DNA of 64,000 bases. It comes from CAZOLI01 sp964580675. GTDB lineage: Bacteria > Planctomycetota > MHYJ01 > CAYXQY01. Under the pieces are notes generated by a model, which made no database searches, was not told where the DNA came from, and saw only the letters and a list, made by a program, of their open reading frames with translations. Below are positions 1 through 9,662 of the stretch, piece by piece; position 1 is the first letter of the stretch; the number at the start of each line of letters is the position of its first letter. Made by a program: the position numbers and the translations under genes. The stretch lies in the NCBI GenBank assembly GCA_964580675.1, contig CAZOLI010000004.1, forward strand, positions 62,001 through 126,000, in the 5' to 3' direction.

Positions 1-1
1 G

Positions 2-346
2 GAATTGGCTCGTTTGCCGGATCATGCTGTACTGGTAAACGTAGGAAGGGGAAAGATCGTTGAGGAAGAGCCGCTTTATCGGGCTCTTCGGGACAGGAAG
101 ATAAAGGCGGCCGGGATTGATGTCTGGTACCAGTATCCCGAACGAAAAGGCGGCGGTGAGCCTTCACCGCAACCACCTTCGTCGTACCCGTTTCACGCCC
201 TTGATAACGTCGTTATGAGTCCGCACCGGGCGGGCTGGTCGGAGGATACGGAGATGGATCGCGTCCGTCACCTGGCCCGTTTATTAAACCGGTTCAACGA
301 GGGGGATACGGGGCGGAACGTGGTGGATCTGGAGGCCGGGTATTGA
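2..346 (+). CDS. D-2-hydroxyacid dehydrogenase, C-terminal part (cut by window edge)
   Basis: This is the last ~114 codons of an NAD-dependent D-isomer-specific 2-hydroxyacid dehydrogenase; the reading frame is open to the left edge, so the start lies outside. The segment LVNVGRGKIVEEEPLYRAL followed by AGIDVW is the conserved end of the Rossmann NAD-binding domain, and the PHRAGWSEDTEMDR stretch carries the family's catalytic histidine region (SPHxAG). Members reduce 2-keto acids or oxidise 2-hydroxy acids; substrate cannot be told from this fragment. The TTG at position 5 is only an internal codon. It converges with dnaK. Confidence 0.8.
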   Translation, partial: ELARLPDHAVLVNVGRGKIVEEEPLYRALRDRKIKAAGIDVWYQYPERKGGGEPSPQPPSSYPFHALDNVVMSPHRAGWSEDTEMDRVRHLARLLNRFNEGDTGRNVVDLEAGY

Positions 347-420
347 CCGCTGAAGCGCACCGTCCTTTTTCGTGTGGATAATTCTTGGACGTGGTGGTGC
401 TTTCGGTGGACAGCAGATTT

Positions 421-461
421 CCAGACCTCCAGATCAGGTTCCGCGGCGTACGTTGTCTGGC
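421..461. terminator. Inverted repeat between converging genes, possible terminator
   Basis: CCAGAC (421-426) and GTCTGG (456-461) form a perfect 6-bp inverted repeat around a 29-base loop, between the end of the dehydrogenase gene and the end of dnaK. There is no T-run on either side, so an intrinsic terminator is only a guess from position. Confidence 0.25.
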
Positions 462-469
462 GGAGCCGG

Positions 470-2425
470 TTATTCCGTTTCGAACTCGGCGTCGATGACG
501 TCATCGTCGTCGTCATCATCCTCGCCGGTTTCCGAACCACCGGGTTGCTGAGCCTGTGGCCCGGCACCGCCGGCGGGTCCACCGGGTCCACCGGGTCCGG
601 CCGCTCCTGCGCCGGCCTGACCCTGCTGTTGCTGTACGGTTTCGTACATTTCTTCGGACACCTTGTGGCTTTTCCGCTGCGCTTCCTCAATGGCCTCTTT
701 GATTTCGTCGGGATCATCGGACTCCATCTTTTCACGCAGCATTTCGATGGTGTCCTCGAGTTCCTCTTCGGTTTCTTCGTCGAGGTCGTGTTCTTCGATG
801 AGGTCCTCGAGCTGGTACGAAAGCTGATCGGCCTGGTTTCGGGCTTCGACGCGTTCCCGCTTCTTCTGGTCCTCCTCTTCGAACTCTTCGGCTTCCTCCA
901 CCATCTGTTCGACGTCTTCTTCGCTGAGACCGGACGAAGATTTCACCTCAATGGATTCTTCCTTTCCGGTACCCAGGTCTTTCGCGGACACGTTCAGGAT
1001 GCCGTCCGCGTCGATGTCGAAGGTCACCTCAATCTGAGGTTGACCCCTCGGGGCCGGCGGAATACCGGTTAACCGAAAGCGATCAAGGGTACGGTTGTCT
1101 TTTGCCATCTCCCGTTCACCCTGAACCACGTGCACTTCCACCTCGGTCTGATTGTCTTCGGCGGTTGAAAAGATTTCGGATTCACTGGTCGGGATGGTGG
1201 TGTTTCGCGGAATTAGTTTCGTGGCTACGCCACCAAGTGTTTCGATACCGAGGGAAAGAGGCGTAACGTCCAACAGAAGCACGTCTTCTTCCTCTCCGGA
1301 CATGACACCGCCCTGCACAGCGGCGCCGACGGCGACGACTTCGTCCGGGTTCACGCTCTTGTTGGCCTCGGTTCCAAAGAATTCCTCGACCGTCTCCTGT
1401 ACGTGCGGAACGCGGGTGGAGCCGCCCACAAGTATAACTTCATCCACGTCGTCCTGTTCCCAGTCCGCGTCTTTAAGAACCTGCTTGCAGGGGCCGAGTG
1501 TGTCTTCAACAAGGTCTTCAATCAGGTTTTCGAACGTGGCCCGATTCACTTTTTGCTGCAGGTGTTTGGCGCCTCCCTGATCCGCCGTGATGAACGGAAG
1601 GTTTATTTCCGTTTGGACAGAGGCGCTGAGTTCGCACTTGGCCTTTTCACACGCTTCCTTGAGCCGCTGCAGAGCCATTTTGTCGTCCCGGACGTCAATG
1701 CCTGTTTCTTTCTTGAATTCGTCCGCGACATGGTTGATGAGGCGTTCGTCAAAATCATCTCCGCCGAGATGGGTGTTTCCGGCGGTGGCAACCACCTCAA
1801 CGACATTGTCTCCCACCTCAAGAAGACTGATGTCAAACGTACCGCCCCCGAGATCGTAAACCGCAATCTTCTCGTTTTCCTTCTTGTCCAGTCCATAAGC
1901 AAGGGCGGCGGCCGTGGGTTCGTTGATGATTCGTTCCACTTCCAGCCCGGCAATTTTTCCGGCTTCTTTGGTGGCCTGACGCTGGGAGTCGTTGAAGTAG
2001 GCGGGCACGGTGATAACGGCCTTTTCCACTTCCTCACCGAGGTATTCTTCCGCCTGTTCCTTGAGGTATTGCAGGATCATGCCCGAGATTTCCTGGGGAG
2101 TGTATTCTTCACCCTGTACCTCCACCTTTACCAGGTCCCCGGGATCTCCCGTCACCTCGTAGGAGACGTTTTCGATTTCGTCGTCGACCTCTCCCATTCG
2201 CCGGCCCATGAACCGCTTGATGGAGTAGATCGTGTTGGCCGGATTGGTGACACGCTGGTTCTTCGCGGGTGTCCCGATCAGCCGCTCTCCTTCGTCCGTA
2301 AACGCCACAACGGAAGGCGTGGTCCGGTTCCCTTCTTTGTTTGTGACAATCGTCGTTTCACCGCCTTCGTGTACCGCAACTACCGAATTTGTCGTTCCAA
2401 GATCGATGCCGATAATTTTGCCCAT
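470..2425 (-). CDS. dnaK: Chaperone protein DnaK (Hsp70)
   Basis: ATP-dependent cytosolic Hsp70 chaperone that binds exposed hydrophobic segments during folding and stress. The 651 residues cover the whole family: phosphate-binding loop GIDLGTTNSVVAV at residues 5-17, AYFNDSQRQATKEAG near 145, NEPTAAALAYGLDKK near 170, the DLGGGTFD loop, then the substrate-binding domain (TPLSLGIETLGG) and the helical lid. The tail is Gly/Pro/Gln-rich and ends in a run of Asp before VIDAEFETE, the usual DnaK terminus. The start ATG is fixed by the universal N-terminus. No grpE or dnaJ lies nearby, and I could not find a CIRCE operator in the 231 bases upstream. Confidence 0.98.
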   Translation of the reverse strand: MGKIIGIDLGTTNSVVAVHEGGETTIVTNKEGNRTTPSVVAFTDEGERLIGTPAKNQRVTNPANTIYSIKRFMGRRMGEVDDEIENVSYEVTGDPGDLVKVEVQGEEYTPQEISGMILQYLKEQAEEYLGEEVEKAVITVPAYFNDSQRQATKEAGKIAGLEVERIINEPTAAALAYGLDKKENEKIAVYDLGGGTFDISLLEVGDNVVEVVATAGNTHLGGDDFDERLINHVADEFKKETGIDVRDDKMALQRLKEACEKAKCELSASVQTEINLPFITADQGGAKHLQQKVNRATFENLIEDLVEDTLGPCKQVLKDADWEQDDVDEVILVGGSTRVPHVQETVEEFFGTEANKSVNPDEVVAVGAAVQGGVMSGEEEDVLLLDVTPLSLGIETLGGVATKLIPRNTTIPTSESEIFSTAEDNQTEVEVHVVQGEREMAKDNRTLDRFRLTGIPPAPRGQPQIEVTFDIDADGILNVSAKDLGTGKEESIEVKSSSGLSEEDVEQMVEEAEEFEEEDQKKRERVEARNQADQLSYQLEDLIEEHDLDEETEEELEDTIEMLREKMESDDPDEIKEAIEEAQRKSHKVSEEMYETVQQQQGQAGAGAAGPGGPGGPAGGAGPQAQQPGGSETGEDDDDDDDVIDAEFETE

Positions 2426-2656
2426 AGGTGTTTGTTGTTAATCAAATTACTTTTTCTATCAGAGAATTTACGTAATTCCCAATGCAAGCAACGTGCCAAA
2501 GAAAAAGGTCTTCATATGTGTAAGTTATTTATTATCATTAGGTTATGTTTAATTTGTTGTGCACGGCCGGGGGGTCCGAAGGGGTGGGACAGATTGGCGG
2601 GAACGGACGCCAGGAGCCGGACAATATGGCGGTGGCGGGAGGTGACGGGGATCTTC

Positions 2657-5185
2657 TTATCGGAGCTCGGTTTTGTTCCAGAAGAGCATGTCCCGGTCCC
2701 GTGTCCGCCGTGCCCGCTTGAGCATGAATTTCAATGAAAATGACGTGGATTCATTGAAGACGGTTTTTCCATCGGTCATGATCATGACCCTGTCATCCGG
2801 ATCCATAAAGGCCGGGTTCCAGTAAAAATTTACCTTTTTTAAGCCTTTGGACTCAAATTCAAACACGTTTTCCCCCCGGTTTTTGGCGTTTATGGACGGA
2901 AGTTTGGCTCGTCTGGTGCGGGGGGATAACCGGTCGGGAAGGCGCTCGGTGTCCGGTACCGCCTCCAGCCAGTACGCACTGCGATCCTCGCTACGTGCAA
3001 TGACACGATGAACGTTTTTCGGAAACGGATCCCGGCGTTTGTGTGAGAGCCAGCGTCCCACTTCACCGGAAATACGTCCGAAGGAAACCCGCCCGACCGA
3101 TTGGTACCTGATCCATGTCCCGTCGGCGGACTTCGGAATTGTGGTCTGAAAAAATTCCCGGTTCTGTTTCTCCAGGCTGTTGTTTTTGCTTGATCGGCCG
3201 TGTGCCGAATACACGGAAAGGTTGATTGCGTTGTCCGCGTAGGAACGTATCGTGCCCGCCGGTCCACCGGAGACGGAGACGATGCCGGCGAACCTCTCCG
3301 GATGGCTCAGCGAAATGTCCCAGGCGGCGGAGGCACCCATGCCGGTACCCACGATCATGATCCGGTTATGATCAATGTTGTACTCTCTGGAAATGGATTT
3401 GATCATGTCCAGAACAGCTCGATGTTCCGTATGAGAATACGTGTATTGATCCGGCGCTTTGTTGTACTCGGGGGCCACCGTGAGGAATCCCCGGTTCCGA
3501 AAAAGATCCGGATAAAAACGGTCAATAACGTCCCGCGCTTTTTTGTTTTTTCCACCAAGGAGAATCACCAGGGGCCACCGCACATCTCCCCGATAATACG
3601 ACGGGATGTTCAGGAAATACGGGAACGTGAATCCCTGAACCTGCTGTGAGAACCGAAATGTTCCCTGATCCTCGCTGTTCCGGTTCCGGCAACGCTGAAC
3701 CATTGCCTCGATCAGTTCCGGGGGTCGATCATGACCGTTTTTCAATACTTTTTTCAGGTAGTTACTGGCTTTTACATTGCTTTTTGCGCCGAAGTATTTC
3801 CGGATGTGTTTTTCCAGTCGGGTCAGTTTTGTTCCGTCTTTCTTCAGGGTTTTGGGGTCACTGACGTCTCCGTAACGGGCCAGCAGCCGGAAGATCTGCA
3901 GCCAGTTTCGAGCGGTTTCCGGATTCTTTACGTTACCGGGAACGTTCAAGTCCCGGTATCCTTTTTTGAGACGTGTTGCACGTCGGGGAAGCAGGTGTTT
4001 GATCCAGGTATTCCACTTCTCCCGTTCCTTTTGTTCTGGCAGCGCCTCAATGAACATTTTAAGCAGGCCCGATACGATGTTCCGGTCCTGGAGCCCGTTT
4101 TCAATTCGTGACTTCTGTTTCTTCGCCCGTTTTTTTCGGGGGCCGGGAAGGTGTTCCAGCGTTAATTTCCGGAAGTGTTTCCGGGCTTCTCTGTACCGGT
4201 GTTTCTGGAGGGCGAGCCGGGCGTTCCTGTAATGATATCGGGCCGAGGCCCCGTTGAGGAGTTTTTCCTCCTTTTCAAGCTTGTCCGTCTTGATCTCGGA
4301 GGGGCTGGCGCTGTCCCGGTATTTTTTCAGGTATTTCCGGGCCATGTCCGGATACGAAGCCCGCCGCATAAAGGCCACCATTTCCAGATACGCCTCCGGA
4401 CTGTGCCGTTTTAAAAGGGGCTTAAAGAGGGTTTCGATGTATTCGGGGTCGAACGTCTCGATCGGCGTTTCAATTTTGTCTTCGTAATTGATTCCTCGGG
4501 CGATGACCCGTTCGGGCGTAATCCGCGTGATGGCATACCGGACGGAGATTTTTCCCAGTTCGGGATCGGAGAGATCCTGGACGAACCGGCCGTTTTCGTT
4601 TCGGGGCGAGCGCTCCAGGACACGCGCGTCTGGGTCGACGGTTCCCAGTATCGGCCGATCGGGGGAGAGGTCGTTTACCGGCTTTTTCAGGTGCTGAAGT
4701 GATACTCCCTGTTGCTGATCCGGGTCCGTAACCTTCCGTACCATCTCCTCCTGGAGGTGAATGGTCCGATCGTCGTTCTGAACAGTGAGCAATTTGTTCC
4801 CGGGTTTATCGACCTTACCGGTATACGTGCGTCCGTCCTTCAGGATGACGTGCTTCCGGGTCTTATCGGTGTTGTTCCCGGAGTTCTGAGCGGGGGAAGA
4901 TCGGGCGGTCAGGAAAAGGCAGAAAGCGAGAAAAAGGATTGTCCAGATCGAACGCTCCTTTGCTTTTCGATCCGAAATTCGGTTGATGTTCCGGGGAAGC
5001 CCGGGTCCCAAATTTGGGGGTCTTCGTGAGTTTTTCCGGTTACTGTTTGGAAGGGCCGGGGGGTTTTGAATTTGATTATTTCGGCAAGATCCGCCATCAA
5101 TGATAATGTAAGCGGAATCCGGTAACAGACCGCCGTCCGGTCCGCCGGAACGATGCAAGGAGGAGTTGGCGGGGTTCTGTGACAT
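2657..5185 (-). CDS. Large exported protein with degenerate alpha/beta-hydrolase (esterase-like) domain
   Basis: Function unknown. A hydrophobic segment WTILFLAFCLFL followed by ARSSPAQ (about residues 80-98) looks like a signal peptide, so the true start may be a TTG at 5011 rather than the ATG at 5185. Next comes a short domain with LKDGRTYTGKV, then a long Lys/Arg-rich helical region, then from about residue 530 an esterase/PHB-depolymerase-like fold (WPLVILLGG, HPERFAGIVSVSGG). The nucleophile elbow GxSxG reads G-T-G-M-G at residues 613-617, so serine is replaced by glycine, and the usual GH motif near RRDPFPKNV reads GRVSF. It is therefore probably not catalytic. It starts close to and divergent from the S41 protease. 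Confidence 0.75.
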   Translation of the reverse strand: MSQNPANSSLHRSGGPDGGLLPDSAYIIIDGGSCRNNQIQNPPALPNSNRKNSRRPPNLGPGLPRNINRISDRKAKERSIWTILFLAFCLFLTARSSPAQNSGNNTDKTRKHVILKDGRTYTGKVDKPGNKLLTVQNDDRTIHLQEEMVRKVTDPDQQQGVSLQHLKKPVNDLSPDRPILGTVDPDARVLERSPRNENGRFVQDLSDPELGKISVRYAITRITPERVIARGINYEDKIETPIETFDPEYIETLFKPLLKRHSPEAYLEMVAFMRRASYPDMARKYLKKYRDSASPSEIKTDKLEKEEKLLNGASARYHYRNARLALQKHRYREARKHFRKLTLEHLPGPRKKRAKKQKSRIENGLQDRNIVSGLLKMFIEALPEQKEREKWNTWIKHLLPRRATRLKKGYRDLNVPGNVKNPETARNWLQIFRLLARYGDVSDPKTLKKDGTKLTRLEKHIRKYFGAKSNVKASNYLKKVLKNGHDRPPELIEAMVQRCRNRNSEDQGTFRFSQQVQGFTFPYFLNIPSYYRGDVRWPLVILLGGKNKKARDVIDRFYPDLFRNRGFLTVAPEYNKAPDQYTYSHTEHRAVLDMIKSISREYNIDHNRIMIVGTGMGASAAWDISLSHPERFAGIVSVSGGPAGTIRSYADNAINLSVYSAHGRSSKNNSLEKQNREFFQTTIPKSADGTWIRYQSVGRVSFGRISGEVGRWLSHKRRDPFPKNVHRVIARSEDRSAYWLEAVPDTERLPDRLSPRTRRAKLPSINAKNRGENVFEFESKGLKKVNFYWNPAFMDPDDRVMIMTDGKTVFNESTSFSLKFMLKRARRTRDRDMLFWNKTELR

Positions 5186-5244
5186 TTACCTGTTGCCGGA
5201 ATTCTGGAATCGCCGAGTCAATATCCTATTGGGGAAAAACAGGC

Positions 5245-6966
5245 ATGACCAAACCAGGCAAACCGTTAATGGTGTCCTTTTCACTTCTGCTGTTTCTGGT
5301 CGTACAGGCTTTGCTTCCGGCGGAGGAACCAACCCGGGAGGACATACAGAACTATCTGACCGGCGTCCAGGATCAGTTACGTGAATCTTACGCGTTCCCG
5401 GACCGGGTTTCAAATCAAATGGTGGTAAAAGGGGGTAAAAAAGAGCTTATCAGGTGTCTTCGAACCAGTGGACCGGATCGGCTGGAGGTTCCGGATGCCT
5501 TTCGGCGCCAACTCCTCGGCCAGCTGGAAAACAGCAAAACAGGATCCATTCGTAAATTAACGGTTCTTGTTCAAAGAGCTATTCGTCGTTCGACGGTGGA
5601 GCCGGACGTCTGGCTTCCGCTTGGGGACACCGTTGCGAAGGGCATGATTAAATCCACCGGTGATTCGTTCAGTCGCCTAATGACGCTTGAAGACCTTCGA
5701 CAACTCCAGAATCGCCTCGGCGGCGGAGGCAATTATCGATCTCTGGGGGTTCATGTGCGGAAGGCAGAGGAGGGATGGTACGTGAAATTTGTTCGTTACG
5801 ACTCCGCCGCTTACCGGGCGGGTTTGCGGTCCGGGGATCAGGTGGTCGCGGTTGGGGATGACGTCCTGATGGACAAAACGCATCTTGAGGTCAAGAACCT
5901 TCTAAAAGCGGATCCCGGCACGTCGAAGAAAGTGCGGATTCTGCGGGAGGATTGGGAGAAGCCGGTGACCATACAGCTTCATCAACGGATACCCGGGTCG
6001 AAAACGGTTGAATCCCGGATGTTGCCGGATGACGTGGGATACGTCCGACTGACCATGTTCGGGTTGCAGGCTCCCTCAAAAGTCCGTCGGGCCCTTTCGG
6101 GACTGGCGGAGCGAGGAATGGACGCACTCGTCTTTGACCTCCGGAACAATCCGGGGGGGGCTGTGTCCTCCGCGATTGGTGTTTCGGACCTGTTTCTCCC
6201 GGACAATTCGGTGATTACCCGAACGGAATCCGAGTATGATTTGATGAACAACCGGATATTCCGGTTCATCCGCTCTCTTCTTGGTCGTTCAGGCGGTCCA
6301 GTCCACCGGGCCTCTTCCACCGATCCGTTTGAGGACATACCACTTGCGGTTCTTATAAACGGGTCAAGTGCTTCGGCCTCGGAGATGACGGCGGGAGCTC
6401 TGCAGGATCATGATCGTGCAATTCTCGTTGGGGAACGTAGTTTTGGGAAAGGGGTTGGACAGACCATTGTTCCGGTCATGAGCACGAGTGGACTTGGCTC
6501 TTCTGCGGAGGGATTTCTGGGTTCCTTCATGCCAACACGATTCCTTTACCTGACGGTCATGAAATATTATTTGCCGGAGGGACGAAGCATCCACGACAAA
6601 GGATTAACGCCGGATTTGCCCATCAAGCGTGAGTCCTACAGCCGCCGTGAACTACTCCGACTGCAGGCGCTTCGGCATTCGGACGGATTAAAGAAGTACA
6701 CGGACCGGCTTCTTCGGAACCACCTTAAAAAGAGCAAAAGCCTGGCTCTTTACGACGAATTTAAAACGGATGGGTATCCGGGGTTTGGAAAATTTTCCTC
6801 GGACGTTCGGGAGAACATCTCAAAAAAGCTGTCCACGGATCGAATTCGGTCGGAAGTACGTCGGCGCCTCCGGCTGCGGCTTGACCGGCGACCGGGCGAA
6901 TCCTACAGAGTGGACCTGCAGCAGGACGCGGAACTGCAGGCGGCTCTGTTGAAATTGACCGAATAA
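5245..6966 (+). CDS. S41 family carboxyl-terminal processing protease with PDZ domain
   Basis: Secreted serine protease of the CtpA/Prc family, which trims or degrades envelope proteins from their C-termini. The ATG at 5245 is chosen because it directly precedes a signal peptide (PLMVSFSLLLFLVVQALLPA) and has GGGGA upstream; an upstream GTG frame adds 22 unlikely residues. A PDZ domain spans about residues 163-250 (AAYRAGLRSGDQVVAVGDD). The protease core contains LRNNPGGAV and the catalytic pair: Ser377 in SASASE and Lys402 in SFGKGVGQ, 25 residues apart as in E. coli Prc. The 573-residue length is slightly longer than CtpA owing to N- and C-terminal extensions. Confidence 0.92.
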   Translation: MTKPGKPLMVSFSLLLFLVVQALLPAEEPTREDIQNYLTGVQDQLRESYAFPDRVSNQMVVKGGKKELIRCLRTSGPDRLEVPDAFRRQLLGQLENSKTGSIRKLTVLVQRAIRRSTVEPDVWLPLGDTVAKGMIKSTGDSFSRLMTLEDLRQLQNRLGGGGNYRSLGVHVRKAEEGWYVKFVRYDSAAYRAGLRSGDQVVAVGDDVLMDKTHLEVKNLLKADPGTSKKVRILREDWEKPVTIQLHQRIPGSKTVESRMLPDDVGYVRLTMFGLQAPSKVRRALSGLAERGMDALVFDLRNNPGGAVSSAIGVSDLFLPDNSVITRTESEYDLMNNRIFRFIRSLLGRSGGPVHRASSTDPFEDIPLAVLINGSSASASEMTAGALQDHDRAILVGERSFGKGVGQTIVPVMSTSGLGSSAEGFLGSFMPTRFLYLTVMKYYLPEGRSIHDKGLTPDLPIKRESYSRRELLRLQALRHSDGLKKYTDRLLRNHLKKSKSLALYDEFKTDGYPGFGKFSSDVRENISKKLSTDRIRSEVRRRLRLRLDRRPGESYRVDLQQDAELQAALLKLTE

Positions 6967-7039
6967 AAAAGCTCAAAAAACACAGGACAGGACCAGTCGG
7001 CGACCGAGTGGCGTGGACACCTCGCCCCCTGTTCATATC

Positions 7040-7069
7040 TTGATATCCGTAATTTCCAGGGTGTATAAT
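7040..7069 (+). promoter_or_regulatory. Sigma70-like promoter upstream of yugP-like gene
   Basis: TTGATA (7040-7045), an 18-base spacer and a perfect TATAAT (7064-7069) lie about 60 bases before the ATG at 7128. Read by eye; no start site data. Confidence 0.5.
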
Positions 7070-7127
7070 ACCTATTTCCGGTACACCTTTTCGTCGGCTG
7101 AAATTTTGGTTTGAACAAATTACAAAA

Positions 7128-7823
7128 ATGTTTTTCCTCCCACCCAATCCGCTTCTTTACTTGCTTATAATCGGCCCGGCCATTTTGATTTCCGCCTGGG
7201 CCCAGTGGAAGGTCAAATCCGCATTCAACGAATTTGCCGAAGTCCGGCCTTCCTCCGGAATGACGGGGGCGGAAGCCGCCCGAAAAATGCTGGATAGCGC
7301 AGGTCTTCGCAACGTCAAAATCGAGAAAACGGAAGGATACCTGAGCGATCATTATGATCCGGGGGAGAAGAAGCTTGCCCTTTCTCCCGAAGTTCACGAT
7401 GAGCGATCCATATCCGCGGTTGGGGTTGCCTGCCACGAAGCGGGACACGCTATTCAGGATGCCAGTGAATACGGGCCGCTTGTGATCCGGAACGCCATCG
7501 TTCCGGTGGCCCAGTTTGGTTCGTGGCTCTCCTTTCCGTTGATCATGATCGGTCTTTTGATGAATTTTATGCAACTTGCTCTTGCCGGCGTTTTGTTCTT
7601 TGGTTTGATAGTGGTGTTTCAACTCATCAATCTTCCCGTGGAGTTTAACGCGTCCACACGTGCCAAAGATCAACTTGCCACGCTCGGCATAATCGGTTCC
7701 CGGGAGGAGCAGGAAGGAGTTGATACCGTTCTGGATGCCGCGGCAATGACCTACGTCGCAGCAACACTGACGGCATTACTCCAACTTCTGTATTTCCTCG
7801 TCCTGGTTCTGGGACGCCGCTGA
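7128..7823 (+). CDS. yugP: YugP-type neutral zinc membrane metallopeptidase
   Basis: Integral membrane zinc peptidase of the YugP family (231 residues, full length). HEAGHAIQ at residues 103-110 supplies the HExxH zinc and catalytic residues, preceded by the family's LSPEVHDERSISAVGVACHE. Hydrophobic helices lie at the N-terminus, two around residues 125-165 and one at the C-terminus (TALLQLLYFLVLVLG). The SREEQEGVDTVLDAAAMTYVAA block near the end is also typical of the family. The biological substrate is not established in general. The gene stands alone with its own apparent promoter. Confidence 0.92.
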   Translation: MFFLPPNPLLYLLIIGPAILISAWAQWKVKSAFNEFAEVRPSSGMTGAEAARKMLDSAGLRNVKIEKTEGYLSDHYDPGEKKLALSPEVHDERSISAVGVACHEAGHAIQDASEYGPLVIRNAIVPVAQFGSWLSFPLIMIGLLMNFMQLALAGVLFFGLIVVFQLINLPVEFNASTRAKDQLATLGIIGSREEQEGVDTVLDAAAMTYVAATLTALLQLLYFLVLVLGRR

Positions 7824-7995
7824 AGAAGCACTACCCTTCCTTCAGCCCGGTTGTCTGAAACCCGGGAATCGGTGTCTTCAGATCTGGTAACGGAAAGGAT
7901 ATACCTGTTATGATTATGTCGTTTCGAGGGATGTGTACATGAATCATTTCATTGTGCCCAATTTTTGACGACCCGGGCAACCAGAAAATTCTCCT

Positions 7996-9549
7996 ATGAA
8001 ATCCAGAGACGAAAAATTCCAGCGGATCCAGGAAATAAAGGAACAGGCCCTTGAAGGCGGGGGTGCGGAACGCAAAGAAAAACAGCATGAGAAAGGAAAG
8101 TTAACGGCCCGGGAGCGTCTGGAGCTGCTCCTTGACGAGGGATCCTTCCAGGAGATTGACATGTTTGTGAAGCATGAGTGTACCCAGCTTGGCATGGAGG
8201 ATCGCACGTATCCGGGCGACGGCGTTGTCACGGGGGTGGGGAAGATACACGGCCGTAAGATGGGCGTGTTTGCTCAGGATTTTACGGTGTTTGGCGGGAG
8301 TCTCGGGAAGCGACATGCAGAAAAGATCTGTAAGGTGATCGATGTCGCAATGAAAAATGGCTTTCCGATCATAGGGCTGAATGATTCGGGTGGAGCGCGA
8401 ATTCAGGAGGGAGTTGATGCGCTCGGGGGATACGCGGACATATTTCTTCGCAACACAATGGCCTCCGGAGTGGTACCGCAAATATCCGCAATACTGGGGC
8501 CCTGTGCAGGTGGAGCAGTGTATTCCCCGGCCATTACGGACTTCACCTGGATGGTCGACGAGACCAGCCATATGTTTGTTACGGGCCCAAACGTCATCAA
8601 GGAGGTTATACACGAGGAGGTTACCTTTGAGGAACTGGGAGGAGCGTCCATTCATGCCTCCGAAAGCGGCGTGGCGGATTTCCGGTCCGGGTCGGAGAAA
8701 TCCTGTTTGCGCGGCATACGGGATCTCATTACCTACCTCCCGCAGAACAACAAGGAACGGCCGGCGCGGATTTCGACGGATGATCCCCCGGAACGGGAGG
8801 AGGATGAACTTGATACCGTGGTGCCGGCCGATCCGGAAAAAGGATACGACATGCACCGGGTCATTGAAATGATCGTGGATAACGGAGAATTTCTGGAGGT
8901 TAAGCCCGAGTTCGCAAAAAATTTAATCACCGGATTTGCCCGGCTTGATGGCCGGTCGGTGGGGATCGTCGCCCAGCAACCTTCGGTTCTTGCGGGTTGT
9001 CTCGACATCGATTCGTCCCGCAAAGGAGCGAGGTTTGTTCGGTTCTGTGATGCATTTAATATTCCCCTTGTCACATTTGTCGATGTTCCGGGGTTTCTGC
9101 CCGGTGTGGATCAGGAGCACAACGGGATCATATCCAACGGCGCAAAATTGCTGTACGCCTATTGTGAGGCCACCGTTCCGAAATTAACGGTCATCACCAG
9201 GAAAGCATACGGGGGCGCGTACGACGTGATGAGTTCCAAGCATATACGGGGCGATTTGAACGTGGCCTGGCCGACGGCGGAAATTGCGGTCATGGGTCCG
9301 AAAGGAGCGGTAAACATTATTTTCTCGGATGAGATTGAGGAAGCGGAGGATCCGGAGGCCCGGCGCGAAGAGTTAATTGATGAATTTCGCGAGGAACACA
9401 TGGACCCGACCATAGCGGCGTCAAAGGGATACCTGGACGACATTATCGAGCCCCACCGGACCCGTCCGTACCTCTGCTGGGCTCTGGACACCTTCGGGAA
9501 CAAGGTGGACGAAAACCCTCCGAAAAAACACGGCAATATTCCGTTATAA
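7996..9549 (+). CDS. pccB: Acyl-CoA carboxylase carboxyltransferase (beta) subunit
   Basis: Carboxyltransferase subunit that moves carboxyl from carboxybiotin to an acyl-CoA such as propionyl-CoA, or works in methylmalonyl-CoA decarboxylase. The 517 residues hold both crotonase-like halves: KLTARERLELLLDEGSFQE at the start, DFTVFGGSLG, NDSGGARIQEGVDALGGYA and GPCAGGAVYSPA in the N-half, and DVPGFLPGVDQEHNGII, RKAYGGAYDVM in the C-half. These fit the propionyl/methylmalonyl-CoA branch better than AccD, and there is no zinc finger. No biotin carboxylase or biotin-carrier gene lies in the window, so the partner must be elsewhere. Confidence 0.93.
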   Translation: MKSRDEKFQRIQEIKEQALEGGGAERKEKQHEKGKLTARERLELLLDEGSFQEIDMFVKHECTQLGMEDRTYPGDGVVTGVGKIHGRKMGVFAQDFTVFGGSLGKRHAEKICKVIDVAMKNGFPIIGLNDSGGARIQEGVDALGGYADIFLRNTMASGVVPQISAILGPCAGGAVYSPAITDFTWMVDETSHMFVTGPNVIKEVIHEEVTFEELGGASIHASESGVADFRSGSEKSCLRGIRDLITYLPQNNKERPARISTDDPPEREEDELDTVVPADPEKGYDMHRVIEMIVDNGEFLEVKPEFAKNLITGFARLDGRSVGIVAQQPSVLAGCLDIDSSRKGARFVRFCDAFNIPLVTFVDVPGFLPGVDQEHNGIISNGAKLLYAYCEATVPKLTVITRKAYGGAYDVMSSKHIRGDLNVAWPTAEIAVMGPKGAVNIIFSDEIEEAEDPEARREELIDEFREEHMDPTIAASKGYLDDIIEPHRTRPYLCWALDTFGNKVDENPPKKHGNIPL

Positions 9550-9587
9550 CGGAACCGGACCCGAATGGACGCTGGTGGTTCTCTCTG

Positions 9588-9615
9588 TTGTTCACACGGG
9601 GTTGTGTGTTATAAT
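9588..9615 (+). promoter_or_regulatory. Sigma70-like promoter upstream of HEAT-repeat gene
   Basis: TTGTTC (9588-9593), a 16-base spacer and a perfect TATAAT (9610-9615) sit about 48 bases before the ATG at 9663, in a short intergenic space. Confidence 0.45.
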
Positions 9616-9662
9616 GACGTTGATCCGCCCACAAGAAGCAGTTTTTTATTTTTTACAGGAAA

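Noticed and set aside
2426..2656. CIRCE heat-shock operator upstream of dnaK
   Set aside because: No TTAGCACTC-N9-GAGTGCTAA or near match could be found in the leader.
1403..2737. Long plus-strand frames opposite dnaK (also 374-1072)
   Set aside because: They mirror the codon pattern of dnaK, which is certain on the minus strand; translations have no family signature.
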